A DNA stretch of 58,745 bases from Georgenia ruanii (GTDB taxonomy: Bacteria; Actinomycetota; Actinomycetes; Actinomycetales; Actinomycetaceae), in assembly GCF_009193175.1 (NCBI RefSeq), contig NZ_VUKE01000024.1:1-58745 (forward strand), in the 5' to 3' direction. The position numbers were made by a program, and so were the translations under genes. The notes beneath the pieces are model-generated. The model was not told the DNA's origin. It worked only from the letters and a program-made list of their open reading frames with translations, and did no database searches. This document shows positions 44,617 through 54,041 of the stretch, one piece after another. Position 1 is the stretch's first letter, and every line of letters starts with the position of its first letter.

Positions 44617-45946
44617 CCGCCGGGGCGGGTGCGGCCGCGCCGCCGTCCGCCTCCGCGGCCGCCCGGCCCGCCGCATCGGCGCGCTCGCGCAGCAGCGCGC
44701 GTTCGCGATCGTTCTCGGTCAGGTCGGCCGCCCGCTGGAGCTCTGCGCGCGCCTCGGCGTGGCGGCCCACGCGGGCGAGGAGGTCCCCGCGCACGCTCGG
44801 CAGCAGGTGGTACGCGGCGAGGGCCGGGTCGTCCACGAGCCGGTCGACCAGCGCGAGCCCCGCCGCCGGGCCGGACGCCATCGCCAGGGCGACCGCGCGG
44901 TTGAGCTCGACGACCGGCGAGCCGGTCAGCGCCGCGAGGCGCCCGTACAGGGCGGCGATGCTCGCCCAGTCGGTCTCTTCGGGGGTGCGGGCCCGGGCGT
45001 GGCAGGCCGCGATGGCCGCCTGCAGCGCGTAGGGCCCCGGCGCCGCCCTCTCGGCGGCGAGCAGCGCCTCGGCGCGGGCCAGGGCCGCCAGCCCGCGGTC
45101 GATGAGCACCCGGTCCCAGTGGGAGCGGTCCTGGTCAAGGAGCAGCACCGGCTCCCCGCCCGGCCCGCTGCGCGCCCGCATCCGGGAGGACTGGATCTCC
45201 AGGAGGGCGACGAGGCCGTGGACCTCGGGCTCCGCGGGCGCGAGGCGCGCGAGCACGCGACCGAGCCGGACGGCGTCCTCGCACAGCTCCGGGCGCGTCC
45301 ACCGTTCGCCGGACGTCGCGGCGTACCCCTCGTTGAAGATGAGGTAGACCACCTCGAGCACCGAGGCCAGCCGGGCGTCGAGCTCGGCCGGGGGCGGCAG
45401 CTCGAACGGCACGCCGGCGTCGGCGAGGGTGCGCTTGGCCCGCACGATGCGCTGGGCGACCGTCGCCTCCGCCACGAGGAAGGCCCGGGCGATCTCGCGG
45501 GTCGTGAGCCCGCCGACCATCCGCAGCGTCAGCGCCACCCGCGCGGGGGTGGTGAGCACCGGGTGGCACGCGATGAAGATCAGCCGGAGCAGGTCGTCGC
45601 CCACGTGGTCGTCGACGGCGGCGTCCACCGCCGCGGTCCCGTCCTCCTCGACCGTCTCGAGGTCCCGGGCGAGCTGGGCGTACTTGCGCTGGAGGTTCTG
45701 GTCCCGCCGGATGCGGTCGACGGCGCGGTGCTTCGCCGTCGCCATGAGCCACGCGCCGGCGTTGCGCGGGACGCCCTGGGTGGGCCACTGCTCCAGCGCG
45801 GCGACCAGCGCGTCCTGCGCGAGGTCCTCGGCCAGGCCCACGTCGCGCACCATGCGGGTGAGCCCGGCGATGAGCCGGCCGGACTCGATGCGCCAGACGG
45901 CCTCCACCGTGCGGTGGGTCTCGGTGACGTCGTCGTTCACGGGCAC
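44597..45946 (-). CDS. ECF42-like RNA polymerase sigma factor with C-terminal TPR-like domain
   Basis: The 449-residue product has ECF region 2 ([54 protein letters not shown]) and region 4 ([36 protein letters not shown]). It then has a 230-residue helical extension with [56 protein letters not shown] and [28 protein letters not shown], the hallmark of the ECF42 group. Such sigma factors usually lie beside a DGPF/YCII-family protein, which is absent here. GTG starts at 45946 and 45940 are both possible. The gene's end overlaps the MarR-like gene. Confidence 0.88.
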   Translation of the reverse strand: MPVNDDVTETHRTVEAVWRIESGRLIAGLTRMVRDVGLAEDLAQDALVAALEQWPTQGVPRNAGAWLMATAKHRAVDRIRRDQNLQRKYAQLARDLETVEEDGTAAVDAAVDDHVGDDLLRLIFIACHPVLTTPARVALTLRMVGGLTTREIARAFLVAEATVAQRIVRAKRTLADAGVPFELPPPAELDARLASVLEVVYLIFNEGYAATSGERWTRPELCEDAVRLGRVLARLAPAEPEVHGLVALLEIQSSRMRARSGPGGEPVLLLDQDRSHWDRVLIDRGLAALARAEALLAAERAAPGPYALQAAIAACHARARTPEETDWASIAALYGRLAALTGSPVVELNRAVALAMASGPAAGLALVDRLVDDPALAAYHLLPSVRGDLLARVGRHAEARAELQRAADLTENDRERALLRERADAAGRAAAEADGGAAAPAPAATTRRR

Positions 45947-46059
45947 GAGCCAAGCATGCCGGGGCGGCCGTGCCTACTCCGCGGGGGGCCGTGTACGCCG
46001 TCCCCGGGCGCGTGGGCGTCGGGTGCGCCGCGGGCCCCGGCGCCATTAGGGTGCGTCGG

Positions 46060-47460
46060 GTGAGCGCACACCATGATGTCGTAGTCCTCGGCGCGGGCCC
46101 CGGTGGGTACGTCGCCGCCATCCGCGCGGCCCAGCTGGGGCTGAACGTCGCCGTCGTCGAGGAGAAGTACTGGGGCGGGGTCTGCCTCAACGTGGGCTGC
46201 ATCCCCTCCAAGGCGCTGCTGCGCAACGCCGAGCTGGCCCACATCGTCACCAAGGAGGCCAAGACCTTCGGCATCTCCGGGGAGGCGACCTTCGACTACG
46301 GGGCGGCGTTCGACCGCAGCCGCACCGTCGCGGAGGGCCGCGTCAAGGGCGTGCACTTCCTCATGAAGAAGAACAAGATCACCGAGTACGACGGCCGCGG
46401 GGAGTTCACCGACGACCACACCCTGCGCGTGGCGCTGAGCTCGGGCGAGACCGAGACGATCACCTTCGACCACGCCATCATCGCCACCGGCACCGACGTG
46501 CGGATGCTGCCCGGCGTCGAGCTGAGCGAGAACGTGGTGACCTACGAGAACCAGATCCTCGACCGGGACCTGCCCGGCTCGATGATCATCGTGGGCGCCG
46601 GCGCCATCGGCATGGAGTTCGCCTACGTCCTGCGTAACTACGGCGTGGACGTCACCATTGTCGAGTTCCTCGACCGGGCCCTGCCCAACGAGGACCCCGA
46701 GGTCTCCAAGGAGATCACCAAGCAGTACAAGAAGCTCGGCGTCGACATCCTCACGTCCACCAAGGTCGAGACCGTCACGGACGACGGCGGCTCGGTGCGC
46801 GTGACGTACACCGACGCCAAGGGCGCGCCGGGCGAGCTCAAGGCGGACCGGGTGATGATCTCGATCGGCTTCGCCCCCCGGGTCACGGGGTACGGGCTGG
46901 AGAGCACCGGCGTGCAGCTGACCGAGCGCGGCGCCATCGCGATCGACGACTACATGCGCACCTCGGTGCCGCACATCTACGCCATCGGCGACGTCACCGC
47001 CAAGCTCCAGCTCGCCCACGTCGCCGAGGCGCAGGGCGTGGTGGCGGCCGAGACGATCGCCGGCGCGGAGACCATGGCGCTGGGCGACTATCGGATGATG
47101 CCCCGGGCGACATTCTGCCAGCCCCAGGTGGCCAGCTTCGGGCTCACCGAGCAGCAGGCCCGGGACGAGGGCCACGAGGTCCTCGTCGCGAAGTTCCCGT
47201 TCACCGCCAACGGCAAGGCGCACGGGCTGGGCGACGCGTCCGGCTTCGTCAAGCTCGTCGCGGACGCGAAGTACGGCGAGCTGCTCGGCGGCCACCTCAT
47301 CGGTCCGGACGTCTCCGAGCTCCTGCCCGAGCTGACCCTGGCGCAGAAGTGGGACCTCACCGCCGCCGAGCTGGCGCGGAACGTGCACACCCACCCCACG
47401 CTGAGCGAGGCGCTGCAGGAGGCGTTCCACGGCCTGACCGGGCACATGATCAATTTCTAG
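46060..47460 (+). CDS. lpdA: Dihydrolipoyl dehydrogenase
   Basis: The 466-residue flavoprotein oxidises dihydrolipoyl groups of 2-oxoacid dehydrogenase and glycine-cleavage complexes. It has FAD-binding [11 protein letters not shown], the redox disulfide in [13 protein letters not shown] (C42 and C47), NAD-binding [39 protein letters not shown] and the catalytic base pair in [13 protein letters not shown]. The GTG at 46060 has no ribosome site, but CATTAGGGT lies just before it; TAGGGT at 46047-46052 could be a -10 element giving a leaderless mRNA. A 16-bp hairpin follows. Confidence 0.94.
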   Translation: MSAHHDVVVLGAGPGGYVAAIRAAQLGLNVAVVEEKYWGGVCLNVGCIPSKALLRNAELAHIVTKEAKTFGISGEATFDYGAAFDRSRTVAEGRVKGVHFLMKKNKITEYDGRGEFTDDHTLRVALSSGETETITFDHAIIATGTDVRMLPGVELSENVVTYENQILDRDLPGSMIIVGAGAIGMEFAYVLRNYGVDVTIVEFLDRALPNEDPEVSKEITKQYKKLGVDILTSTKVETVTDDGGSVRVTYTDAKGAPGELKADRVMISIGFAPRVTGYGLESTGVQLTERGAIAIDDYMRTSVPHIYAIGDVTAKLQLAHVAEAQGVVAAETIAGAETMALGDYRMMPRATFCQPQVASFGLTEQQARDEGHEVLVAKFPFTANGKAHGLGDASGFVKLVADAKYGELLGGHLIGPDVSELLPELTLAQKWDLTAAELARNVHTHPTLSEALQEAFHGLTGHMINF

Positions 47461-47497
47461 TCGGTCGCTCGGCCGTTATCGGCCGTTAAGCCTGGTC

Positions 47498-47537
47498 AGA
47501 GGCCCGGATCCGCGGAATCTAGCGGATCCGGGCCTCT
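47498..47537 (+). terminator. 16-bp hairpin after lpdA
   Basis: AGAGGCCCGGATCCGC (47498-47513) pairs perfectly with its complement (47522-47537) around an eight-base loop, followed by a short T-containing run. It marks the end of lpdA and the left edge of the lower-GC segment. Confidence 0.82.
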
Positions 47538-47649
47538 TCATGTCTTGGGGCGTCGTGGACACCTAGCGAGACGAGGCGACCAGTAGTCCATCCGAAGGGG
47601 CCATCCCTCGCCCCTGGTTGAACGACCCTGACGGGACTACGGTAGCCGG

Positions 47650-50523
47650 GTGCCGTTGTTGGACCGCGGCGAAGAGAAGCGGACCCTCGACCAAGTGCTC
47701 GACCGTGTGCGCGCCGGAGCCAGTGGGGTGTTGGTTCTTCGGGGGGAACCTGGAGTTGGGAAATCCGCCCTCCTCGACTACGCGGTCGAGCGTGCGTCCG
47801 ACCTGCGGGTCGCCAAGACGGTGGCGGTCGAGTCGGAGACGGCCCTAAGTTTCGCCGCCGTCCACCAGTTGCTCCTTCCATTCCTGTCCGTCGCGGACCG
47901 GTTGCCTGAGCCACAGCGGCGGGCGCTCGGCGTGGCCTTCGGGCTGCAGGCCGGGCCCCCGGCCGATCCGTTCCTGGTCGGCTTGGCGGTGCTGACACTG
48001 CTTGCCGAGATCGGCGCGTTTCAGCCGGTTTTGTGTGTCATCGACGACGCGCAGTGGCTGGACGACGAGTCCGCCGACGTCCTTGCCTTTGTGGCGCGCC
48101 GGCTATTGGCCGACAGGGTCGGGATGCTGTTCGCGATCCGCGAGACCATGGAGCCGGACCCTCATCTGCAAGCGTTACCCGGTCTTCCACTCGCCGGCCT
48201 GCCAGCCCAGCATGCACACGAACTTCTGGAAACCTCGGTCGGCCGGCCGATCGACGTACGAGTAGCGGCACGAATCATTGCAGAGACCGGCGGCAATCCG
48301 CTCGCCGTGGTCGAAGTCGCCCGCGAGCTGTCCTCGGAGCAACTGATCGGACGCGCGCCGCTATCCGAGCCCTTGCCTGTGGGTCACAAACTCGAAGAAC
48401 TTTTCCTGCGGCGCGTGCGTGAGCTTCCGAGGGATACGCAGACGCTGCTGCTGTTGGCGGCGGCGGAGATTCCGAGCAGGGGCGACCGGCTCTGGAAGGC
48501 GGCGGGGTCGCTGGGTGTCACCGAACTCGCCGCAGCTCCCGCGGAGAGCCGAGGAATGGTGGTGTTTGGGCCGGAGGTGCGGTTCTCGCACCCACTCGTC
48601 CGCTCGGCGGTCTACCACGGCGCGGCCCCGGGACAGCGTAGGGAGGCGCACCGCGCCCTCGCGGGGGCTTGCGATCCGCAGATCGACGAGGGTCCCCGGG
48701 CCTCGCATCTTGCCGCGGCCACTGCCGGGCCTGACGAAGGCGTCGCAGTCCAGCTCGAAATGGCAGCGGACCGGGCCAAGAGCCGTGGTGGCTACTCCGC
48801 CATGGCTGCGCTCCTTGAGCGCGCGGCCTTACTGACCCCGCTGGAGGAACGGCGAGCCGAACGACGGCTGCTGGCTGCGAAAACCCACGTTGCCGCTGGG
48901 GCACTTGACCGGGCGGAGGCCTTATTGGGCGAGGCTGCCACGGGTTTGCACGATCCACGGTCGACCGCGCAGGCGACGCAGCTGGAGGGCAGGATTCGGT
49001 TCCACCGCGGGCGGGTAGCCGAAGCAGTCTTCTCGCTTCTCTGCGCGGCGAGACGATTGCGGTCGCTCGACCCGCGTGAGGCGCGGGACGCGCTGCTCTC
49101 CGCACTGGAGGCCGCCGTGTTCGCCGGATGGGCGCCCAGCGCCCCCCTCCTGCAAGAGATCGCGCGGACGGCGCAGCATCTGCCGCACACCGGTGATCCT
49201 CCAGACTCGGCGGCCCAATTATTGCTCCAGGGTTGCATCACGCGGTTGACGAGTGGCTATGTGGCGGCGGTGCCGACGCTGCGTCGCACGGTCCAGGCCT
49301 TCCTCGCGGATGAGATAGACCAGGATGTTGCGCTCCAACGAGTGGAACTCGCCGCCGTCCTTGCCGCTGATCTGTGGGACGACTCCGCGGTCGAACAGTT
49401 GGCCGCTGACTGGATCGACCGGGCGCGTGGGATCGGTGCGTTGCCCAGGCTCGCGGCCGCGCTCGCTTTCCGGGGCGTCTACGTCGACGGGCCCGCTGGA
49501 CGGCTCGCCGCTGCCAGGGTCGCGGAATCGGAAGCGCACGAACTGGCGGAGGCGACCGGCAACCCTGCGATCGTCCCTCCCACGGGCGCTCACACCCTGC
49601 TCACCCTTGCGCTCAGCGGCCGCGAGGCGGAGGCGCGAGCCATAGCCTCGGCAGTGGCAGGGGAGGCCCCGGGCAGGGGGGCCGTCGGTGAGATGGCCAT
49701 GGCGGCGTCCTTCCTTGGCGTGCTGGAGCTCAGTCTCGGCAACTATGGTTCGGCCGTGGTGTGCCTGGATGCGGCTTACACCGATGACACGCCGCTCGTC
49801 GGGACCCGGTCACTGCCCGACCTGGTCGAAGCAGCCGTCCGTTCCGGTCGCCGAGACCTGGCAGAACGCGCACTCCATCGCTTGGAGGACCGTGCGACCG
49901 CGACCGGCACTTCCCTAGCCCTCGGGTTGCTCGCCCGGTCGCGAGCTCTGCTGGCCACCCCGGCCCAGGCCCTTGACGAGTACGAAGACGCCCTGGACAG
50001 GCTTGGCCGGACCCGAGCCGCCTCCGAGGTCGCTCGCACGCTCCTCCTATACGGCGAGTGGTTACGTCGGCAGCGCCGTCGGCGTGAGGCACGCGCCCAG
50101 TTGCGTACCGCACACGACATGTTCGATGGAATGGGCATGTACGCCTTCGCCGAGCGGGCGCGCCTGGAGTTGAGCGCCACCGGCGAGCACGTCCCGAAGC
50201 GGGAGACGGAGACGCCCGAGGACCTCACCCCCCGAGAGGCGCAGGTCGCCGCCCTGGTCAGTCAGGGTGCGGCGAATCGCGATATCGCCGCCCAGCTGTT
50301 CGTCAGTCCAAGTACTGTGGAGTACCACCTGCATAAGGTCTTCCGAAAGTTCGGCGTGACCTCGCGCACCCAGCTCGCCCACCGCGTGATCAATCAGGGC
50401 TCAGGCGCCGTGGCCCTACTCCCGGCCTCGAGCGCCCACACCTCGGCCGCCACCGACCCTGCATCTGCGATTTCGACCCAACGGCGAGGGCCAAGACACC
50501 CCGGCGCTGCGAAGGCGCGCTAA
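47650..50523 (+). CDS. Large LuxR-family regulator with AAA/STAND ATPase domain
   Basis: The 957-residue product has the LAL architecture: N-terminal ATPase with Walker A RGEPGVGKSALL (about 31-42) and Walker B VLCVIDDAQWLDDE (about 127-140), a long helical (TPR-like) region, and a C-terminal LuxR helix-turn-helix (about 858-915: DLTPREAQVAALVSQGAANRDIAAQLFVSPSTVEYHLHKVF). Such proteins activate transcription after ATP and ligand binding. The GTG at 47650 has no clear ribosome site. Three in-frame TTA codons (48829, 48922, 49219) and relaxed third positions set it apart from the GC-rich genes to the left. It precedes, and may activate, the peroxidase cassette downstream. Confidence 0.88.
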   Translation: MPLLDRGEEKRTLDQVLDRVRAGASGVLVLRGEPGVGKSALLDYAVERASDLRVAKTVAVESETALSFAAVHQLLLPFLSVADRLPEPQRRALGVAFGLQAGPPADPFLVGLAVLTLLAEIGAFQPVLCVIDDAQWLDDESADVLAFVARRLLADRVGMLFAIRETMEPDPHLQALPGLPLAGLPAQHAHELLETSVGRPIDVRVAARIIAETGGNPLAVVEVARELSSEQLIGRAPLSEPLPVGHKLEELFLRRVRELPRDTQTLLLLAAAEIPSRGDRLWKAAGSLGVTELAAAPAESRGMVVFGPEVRFSHPLVRSAVYHGAAPGQRREAHRALAGACDPQIDEGPRASHLAAATAGPDEGVAVQLEMAADRAKSRGGYSAMAALLERAALLTPLEERRAERRLLAAKTHVAAGALDRAEALLGEAATGLHDPRSTAQATQLEGRIRFHRGRVAEAVFSLLCAARRLRSLDPREARDALLSALEAAVFAGWAPSAPLLQEIARTAQHLPHTGDPPDSAAQLLLQGCITRLTSGYVAAVPTLRRTVQAFLADEIDQDVALQRVELAAVLAADLWDDSAVEQLAADWIDRARGIGALPRLAAALAFRGVYVDGPAGRLAAARVAESEAHELAEATGNPAIVPPTGAHTLLTLALSGREAEARAIASAVAGEAPGRGAVGEMAMAASFLGVLELSLGNYGSAVVCLDAAYTDDTPLVGTRSLPDLVEAAVRSGRRDLAERALHRLEDRATATGTSLALGLLARSRALLATPAQALDEYEDALDRLGRTRAASEVARTLLLYGEWLRRQRRRREARAQLRTAHDMFDGMGMYAFAERARLELSATGEHVPKRETETPEDLTPREAQVAALVSQGAANRDIAAQLFVSPSTVEYHLHKVFRKFGVTSRTQLAHRVINQGSGAVALLPASSAHTSAATDPASAISTQRRGPRHPGAAKAR

Positions 50524-50840
50524 CACCCGGTGCTGAAGCCGCTGCTCGAAGCTTGACCGAGCCGGCGCATGTAACGGCTTCGGCGCGCCGGGCGGGTGCT
50601 CCGCCCTGGCGGTCTGCGGCAGTCACCGAAACCGGTGAGGCCCCCCGATGGCCGACAGGTCGGCACGTGGCCTGCCCGACGCATCGACATCCTGGAGCCC
50701 GACTGGGCGTTTCATGGATTCCACGCCGTCCGTCGCGCCCTACCTTGTTGACACCGGACTACGCGGCCGTAGCCACCGGGGGCAGGACACCTCTCGCGTC
50801 AACGCGAGGAGTGTCTCGCGAACTCGTGTTGGGGGAAGCC
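50524..50840. other. Regulatory gap upstream of the peroxidase cassette
   Basis: The 317 bases carry no recognisable gene. A perfect TTGACA occurs at 50748-50753 with a weak TAGCCA 16 bases further on, a possible promoter for the cassette; the long distance to the start codon would leave a 5' leader of roughly 60 bases. Confidence 0.45.
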
Positions 50841-51458
50841 ATGGCAAGCACGACCAGCGAGAAGTCAGGGAAGGGCCTCACCGATGGAGTTGTTTCCGAG
50901 CTGGCGACCTACTGGAACGTCCTGCCTGGACACGAAGAGGAGCTGCGGGCGGCGACTCAGCGGTTCGCGGACATCCTGCACAGCGCCGGTCTCGAGAAGA
51001 ACATCCACACAGGCCTGCGGGACCAACGCCACGTGATCTTCGACGGCGGAGAACGGCTGATGTGGGCCACGACCTTCGAAACGGAATGGGACCCCTACTT
51101 CGACGATTTCGTCCAGATCGGCATCGAGCACTTCCTGGACTGGATGCAGCACACCACCCAATACGAGGACGTCTCAGCGTGGCTGGAGAGCTCCGGCGGA
51201 GTGGAGACTTTTCGGCTGGACAACCCTGATCTCGAGGCCCAGTTGAAGCGGAGCGTCGGCGGGCTCAAGGCGATCGTGCAGTCAGTGCAGAGCCCGGCAA
51301 CTGGCTACGTCAACAACACGGGCACGTGGACGATGCCGGAGATCGTCAAGGCGATGCGTGTGCAGCAGGCGTTCCAACAGGTGCTCGACGACCCCGCCGC
51401 CGAGGAGGCGCTGCAGCACCCGGCGCTGAAGCCCCTGCTTGACCAGGCCGCTGAGTGA
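50841..51458 (+). CDS. Predicted dimeric alpha/beta-barrel protein, function unknown
   Basis: The 205-residue product is not a family I can name. The stretch LATYWNVLPGHEEELRAATQRFADILHSAGLEKNIHTGLRDQRHVIFDGGERLMWATTF has the strand-helix-strand rhythm and G-H-E-x-x-L-R start seen in small ferredoxin-like dimeric barrels; a second half has aromatic-rich YFDDFVQIGIEHFLDWMQH and a helical C-terminus. There is no signal peptide. The ATG at 50841 follows GGGGGAAG. It is the first gene of the DyP cassette, 48 bases before the peroxidase, and may bind a haem, flavin or substrate for it; that is inference. Confidence 0.72.
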   Translation: MASTTSEKSGKGLTDGVVSELATYWNVLPGHEEELRAATQRFADILHSAGLEKNIHTGLRDQRHVIFDGGERLMWATTFETEWDPYFDDFVQIGIEHFLDWMQHTTQYEDVSAWLESSGGVETFRLDNPDLEAQLKRSVGGLKAIVQSVQSPATGYVNNTGTWTMPEIVKAMRVQQAFQQVLDDPAAEEALQHPALKPLLDQAAE

Positions 51459-51506
51459 GCCGGCGGGGCGGCAATCACTGCCGCACGCGACTGCCGAGGG
51501 GGCGCC

Positions 51507-52832
51507 GTGACAACGCAGACAGACACAGCGCTGGAGGTCAGCGACATCCAGGCCGCCGCCCTGATGCCCCGGCCTAATCCCTATGCGGGCACGTACGTGG
51601 CCGTGCGGATCGACGACCGGCACACCGGGCGGGAGCTGCTGCGGCGACTGATACCCCTGCTCGATCCGGTCGCCTCGTTCGATCCCCAACGGCCGGTCTC
51701 GCTCGGGGTCGGGTTCAGCTTCTCGGGGCTCGAGGCGATCGGTGTGCCGCCGGACTCGCTGTCCAGCTTCCCATCCGAGTTCCGGCAGGGCATGGCCGCT
51801 CGCGCGGCCTACCTCGGCGATGTGGGGGAGAACGCCCCCGAACACTGGGAGGCGCCCCTGGGCTCGAAGGACCTGCATCTCGTGGTGGCCGCCCTGGCGC
51901 GGGACACCGCCCTGATGGAGGCTCTGGTCATGCTCGCCCAAGACGCCATCCGGGACCTACCGGGCGTCTCGCCGATCTGGCAGTTGGACGTGCACGTCCC
52001 GCCGGACGGGCGCGAACAGTTCGGCTTCAAGGACAGCATCAGTGAGCCGGCGGTCGAGGGCACTGGCATCCTTGGCAGCAACCCGCACGAAGCCCCGCTG
52101 AAGGCTGGGGAGTTCGTCCTGGGTTACGAGGACGAAAACGGAGACCTGCCGCCGATCCCGCAGCCGGAGATCCTGGGCCGCAACGGCACGTTTGTAGCCT
52201 TCCGAAAACTGCATCAGCGCGTGGCGGCCTTCCGCACCTATCTGCGTCAGAACGCCGCGGACGATGACGAACAGTGGTTGGCGGCCAAGTTCGTCGGGCG
52301 CTGGCCTAGCGGTGCTCCATTGGCCCTGGCGCCGGACAAGGACGACCCTGAGCTGGGCGCCGACCCCGAACGCAACAACGCCTTCATGTACGGCGACGAC
52401 CCACGGGGGCTGAAGTGCCCGGTCGGGGCGCACGCCCGACGGATGAACGCCCGCGACGCGGCCATCACCGGCGAGGTTCGGCTGCATCGGATGATCCGGC
52501 GCGGCGCCAACTACGGTCCGTCATTGCCGCCCGGCGTGCTGGAGGACGATGGCGCTGACCGCGGACTGATGTTCGCCTTCGTCGGCGCGCACTTGGGCCG
52601 GCAGTTCGAGTTCGTTCAGCGGCAGTGGGTCAACGACGGAAAGTTCATCGGCGCGCCCGCCGAGCGGGACCCGCTGGTCGGTGTTCACGATGGCGGCCAG
52701 TTCACCATTCCGAAGCGGCCAATCCGCCGTCGCCTGCAGGGACTGCCTGACTTCGTCGTCAACCGGGGCGGCGAGTACTGCTTCATGCCCGGCTTGCGGG
52801 CGCTCCAATGGCTCGCCGATCCCGCCGCCTGA
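51507..52832 (+). CDS. DyP-type haem peroxidase
   Basis: The 441-residue product is a dye-decolourising-type peroxidase, which uses haem and H2O2 to oxidise organic substrates. The family's distal GxxDG motif appears as GFKDS (about 173-177, catalytic Asp D176, last Gly changed to Ser). The proximal His lies in CPVGAHARRMN (about H309) and the distal Arg in RMIRRGANYG (about R331-332). There is no Tat or Sec signal, so it should be cytosolic or packaged. The GTG at 51507 is preceded by a purine-rich GAGGGGGCG. It lies in tight order with the barrel-like gene and the DUF4331 gene (15 bases). Confidence 0.9.
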   Translation: MTTQTDTALEVSDIQAAALMPRPNPYAGTYVAVRIDDRHTGRELLRRLIPLLDPVASFDPQRPVSLGVGFSFSGLEAIGVPPDSLSSFPSEFRQGMAARAAYLGDVGENAPEHWEAPLGSKDLHLVVAALARDTALMEALVMLAQDAIRDLPGVSPIWQLDVHVPPDGREQFGFKDSISEPAVEGTGILGSNPHEAPLKAGEFVLGYEDENGDLPPIPQPEILGRNGTFVAFRKLHQRVAAFRTYLRQNAADDDEQWLAAKFVGRWPSGAPLALAPDKDDPELGADPERNNAFMYGDDPRGLKCPVGAHARRMNARDAAITGEVRLHRMIRRGANYGPSLPPGVLEDDGADRGLMFAFVGAHLGRQFEFVQRQWVNDGKFIGAPAERDPLVGVHDGGQFTIPKRPIRRRLQGLPDFVVNRGGEYCFMPGLRALQWLADPAA

Positions 52833-52847
52833 TTTCGGGAGATTGTC

Positions 52848-54041
52848 ATGGCCGATCACTTCTCCGGCCCGCGGGCTCTGGCCGATCCCGCCTCGGACAT
52901 TACCGACGTTTATGCCTTCCCAAGCCCGGAGCGGCCCGGTCACCTCGTGCTCGCCCTGAACGTGTTCCCGGCCGCCGCTGCGGGGGCGCTGTTCTCCGAC
53001 GCACTCATCTATCGCTTGCGCCTCCGGCCCGTGACGGCCACCACGGCGGGCGGCACACCGACCTTCGTGACCGGGGCCGAGGAGTATCTGTTCGAGTTCC
53101 GCTTCGCCGTTCCGACCCTGGAGGACAGCGCTGACGGCGTGGTGCAGCGCGGCACCTGCATCACGCCCCTGGGGGCGGAAGTCTCGTTCCAGGTCGGCGA
53201 ACGGGAGCCGACCGAAATGACCGAAAGCCGCGGTGTGCGCATCTTCGCCGGGGCTCGATTGGACCCGTTCTTCATCGACCTGGCCGCGGAGCAGGCCACC
53301 CACGCGTCGCAGCGGCTGATGTTCAGGCCCAAGGGCGTGAACGCCGTCAACGGCGCCAACGTGCTGAGCATCGTCCTCGAGCTCGACGTCGCCACGGTGC
53401 TCGACCGCGACACCGGAACGCTGCTGGGCGTCGTCGGTGAGACCGTGGCCTCCGCCGAACACCACGTCCGTATGGAGCGCATGGGCCGGCCGGAGATCAA
53501 GAACTTCATCCTGCAGGACAAGAAGTACGACACCGTCAACCGTGACCTTGAGATCCGCGACCTCTACAACGCGGAGGACGCCTTCGACCTGCGCCAGGAC
53601 TATGTCGGCGCGTACCGCGCCCGGTTGAACGCCAACCTGGCCTTCTTCGACCGCTTAGACGGCAGGATCGACTGGCCAGCGGACGAGGAGGGTGTCCATC
53701 CGTTGACCGAGTTGCTCCTGGCGGACTTCCTCGTAGTCGACGCGTCCAAGCCGTTCTCCGACGACGGCTTCCTGGAGATCGAGCGTGCCGTGCTCGCCGG
53801 CCGTCCGCACATGACCCGCGGCGGCAGGTCGCCCGACGACGACATCGTGGACCTTCTCTACACGCTCCTGGTCGGCGGCCTCGACGGACCGCGGATCAGC
53901 GACGGTGTCGACGGGCCGACCCAGCCGGCCGCTCGCAGCTTCCCCTACCTGGTCAGCCCCAATCCCGATCCGCCGGACCTGAGGGCGGTGCTTGCCGCGG
54001 CGACCGCGCCACCGAAGGAGGCAGCATCATCACCGGGATGA
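52848..54041 (+). CDS. DUF4331 family protein
   Basis: The 397-residue product shows the DUF4331 opening DHFSGPRALADPASDITDVYAFPSPERPGHLVLALNVFP, FEFRFAVP strands, and VNAVNGANVLSIVLELDV in the middle, a beta-rich fold with no catalytic motif known to me. Unlike many relatives it lacks a signal peptide. The ATG at 52848 follows GGGAGATTGTC. An in-frame TTA occurs at 53655. Its stop overlaps the TPR gene start by four bases (ATGA), indicating coupled translation and perhaps a complex. Confidence 0.85.
   Translation: MADHFSGPRALADPASDITDVYAFPSPERPGHLVLALNVFPAAAAGALFSDALIYRLRLRPVTATTAGGTPTFVTGAEEYLFEFRFAVPTLEDSADGVVQRGTCITPLGAEVSFQVGEREPTEMTESRGVRIFAGARLDPFFIDLAAEQATHASQRLMFRPKGVNAVNGANVLSIVLELDVATVLDRDTGTLLGVVGETVASAEHHVRMERMGRPEIKNFILQDKKYDTVNRDLEIRDLYNAEDAFDLRQDYVGAYRARLNANLAFFDRLDGRIDWPADEEGVHPLTELLLADFLVVDASKPFSDDGFLEIERAVLAGRPHMTRGGRSPDDDIVDLLYTLLVGGLDGPRISDGVDGPTQPAARSFPYLVSPNPDPPDLRAVLAAATAPPKEAASSPG

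Noticed and set aside
47618-47643. TTGAAC ... TACGGT as promoter of the LuxR-family gene
   Set aside because: Spacing is only 14 bases and the gene start would be six bases after the -10; too weak to list as a promoter.
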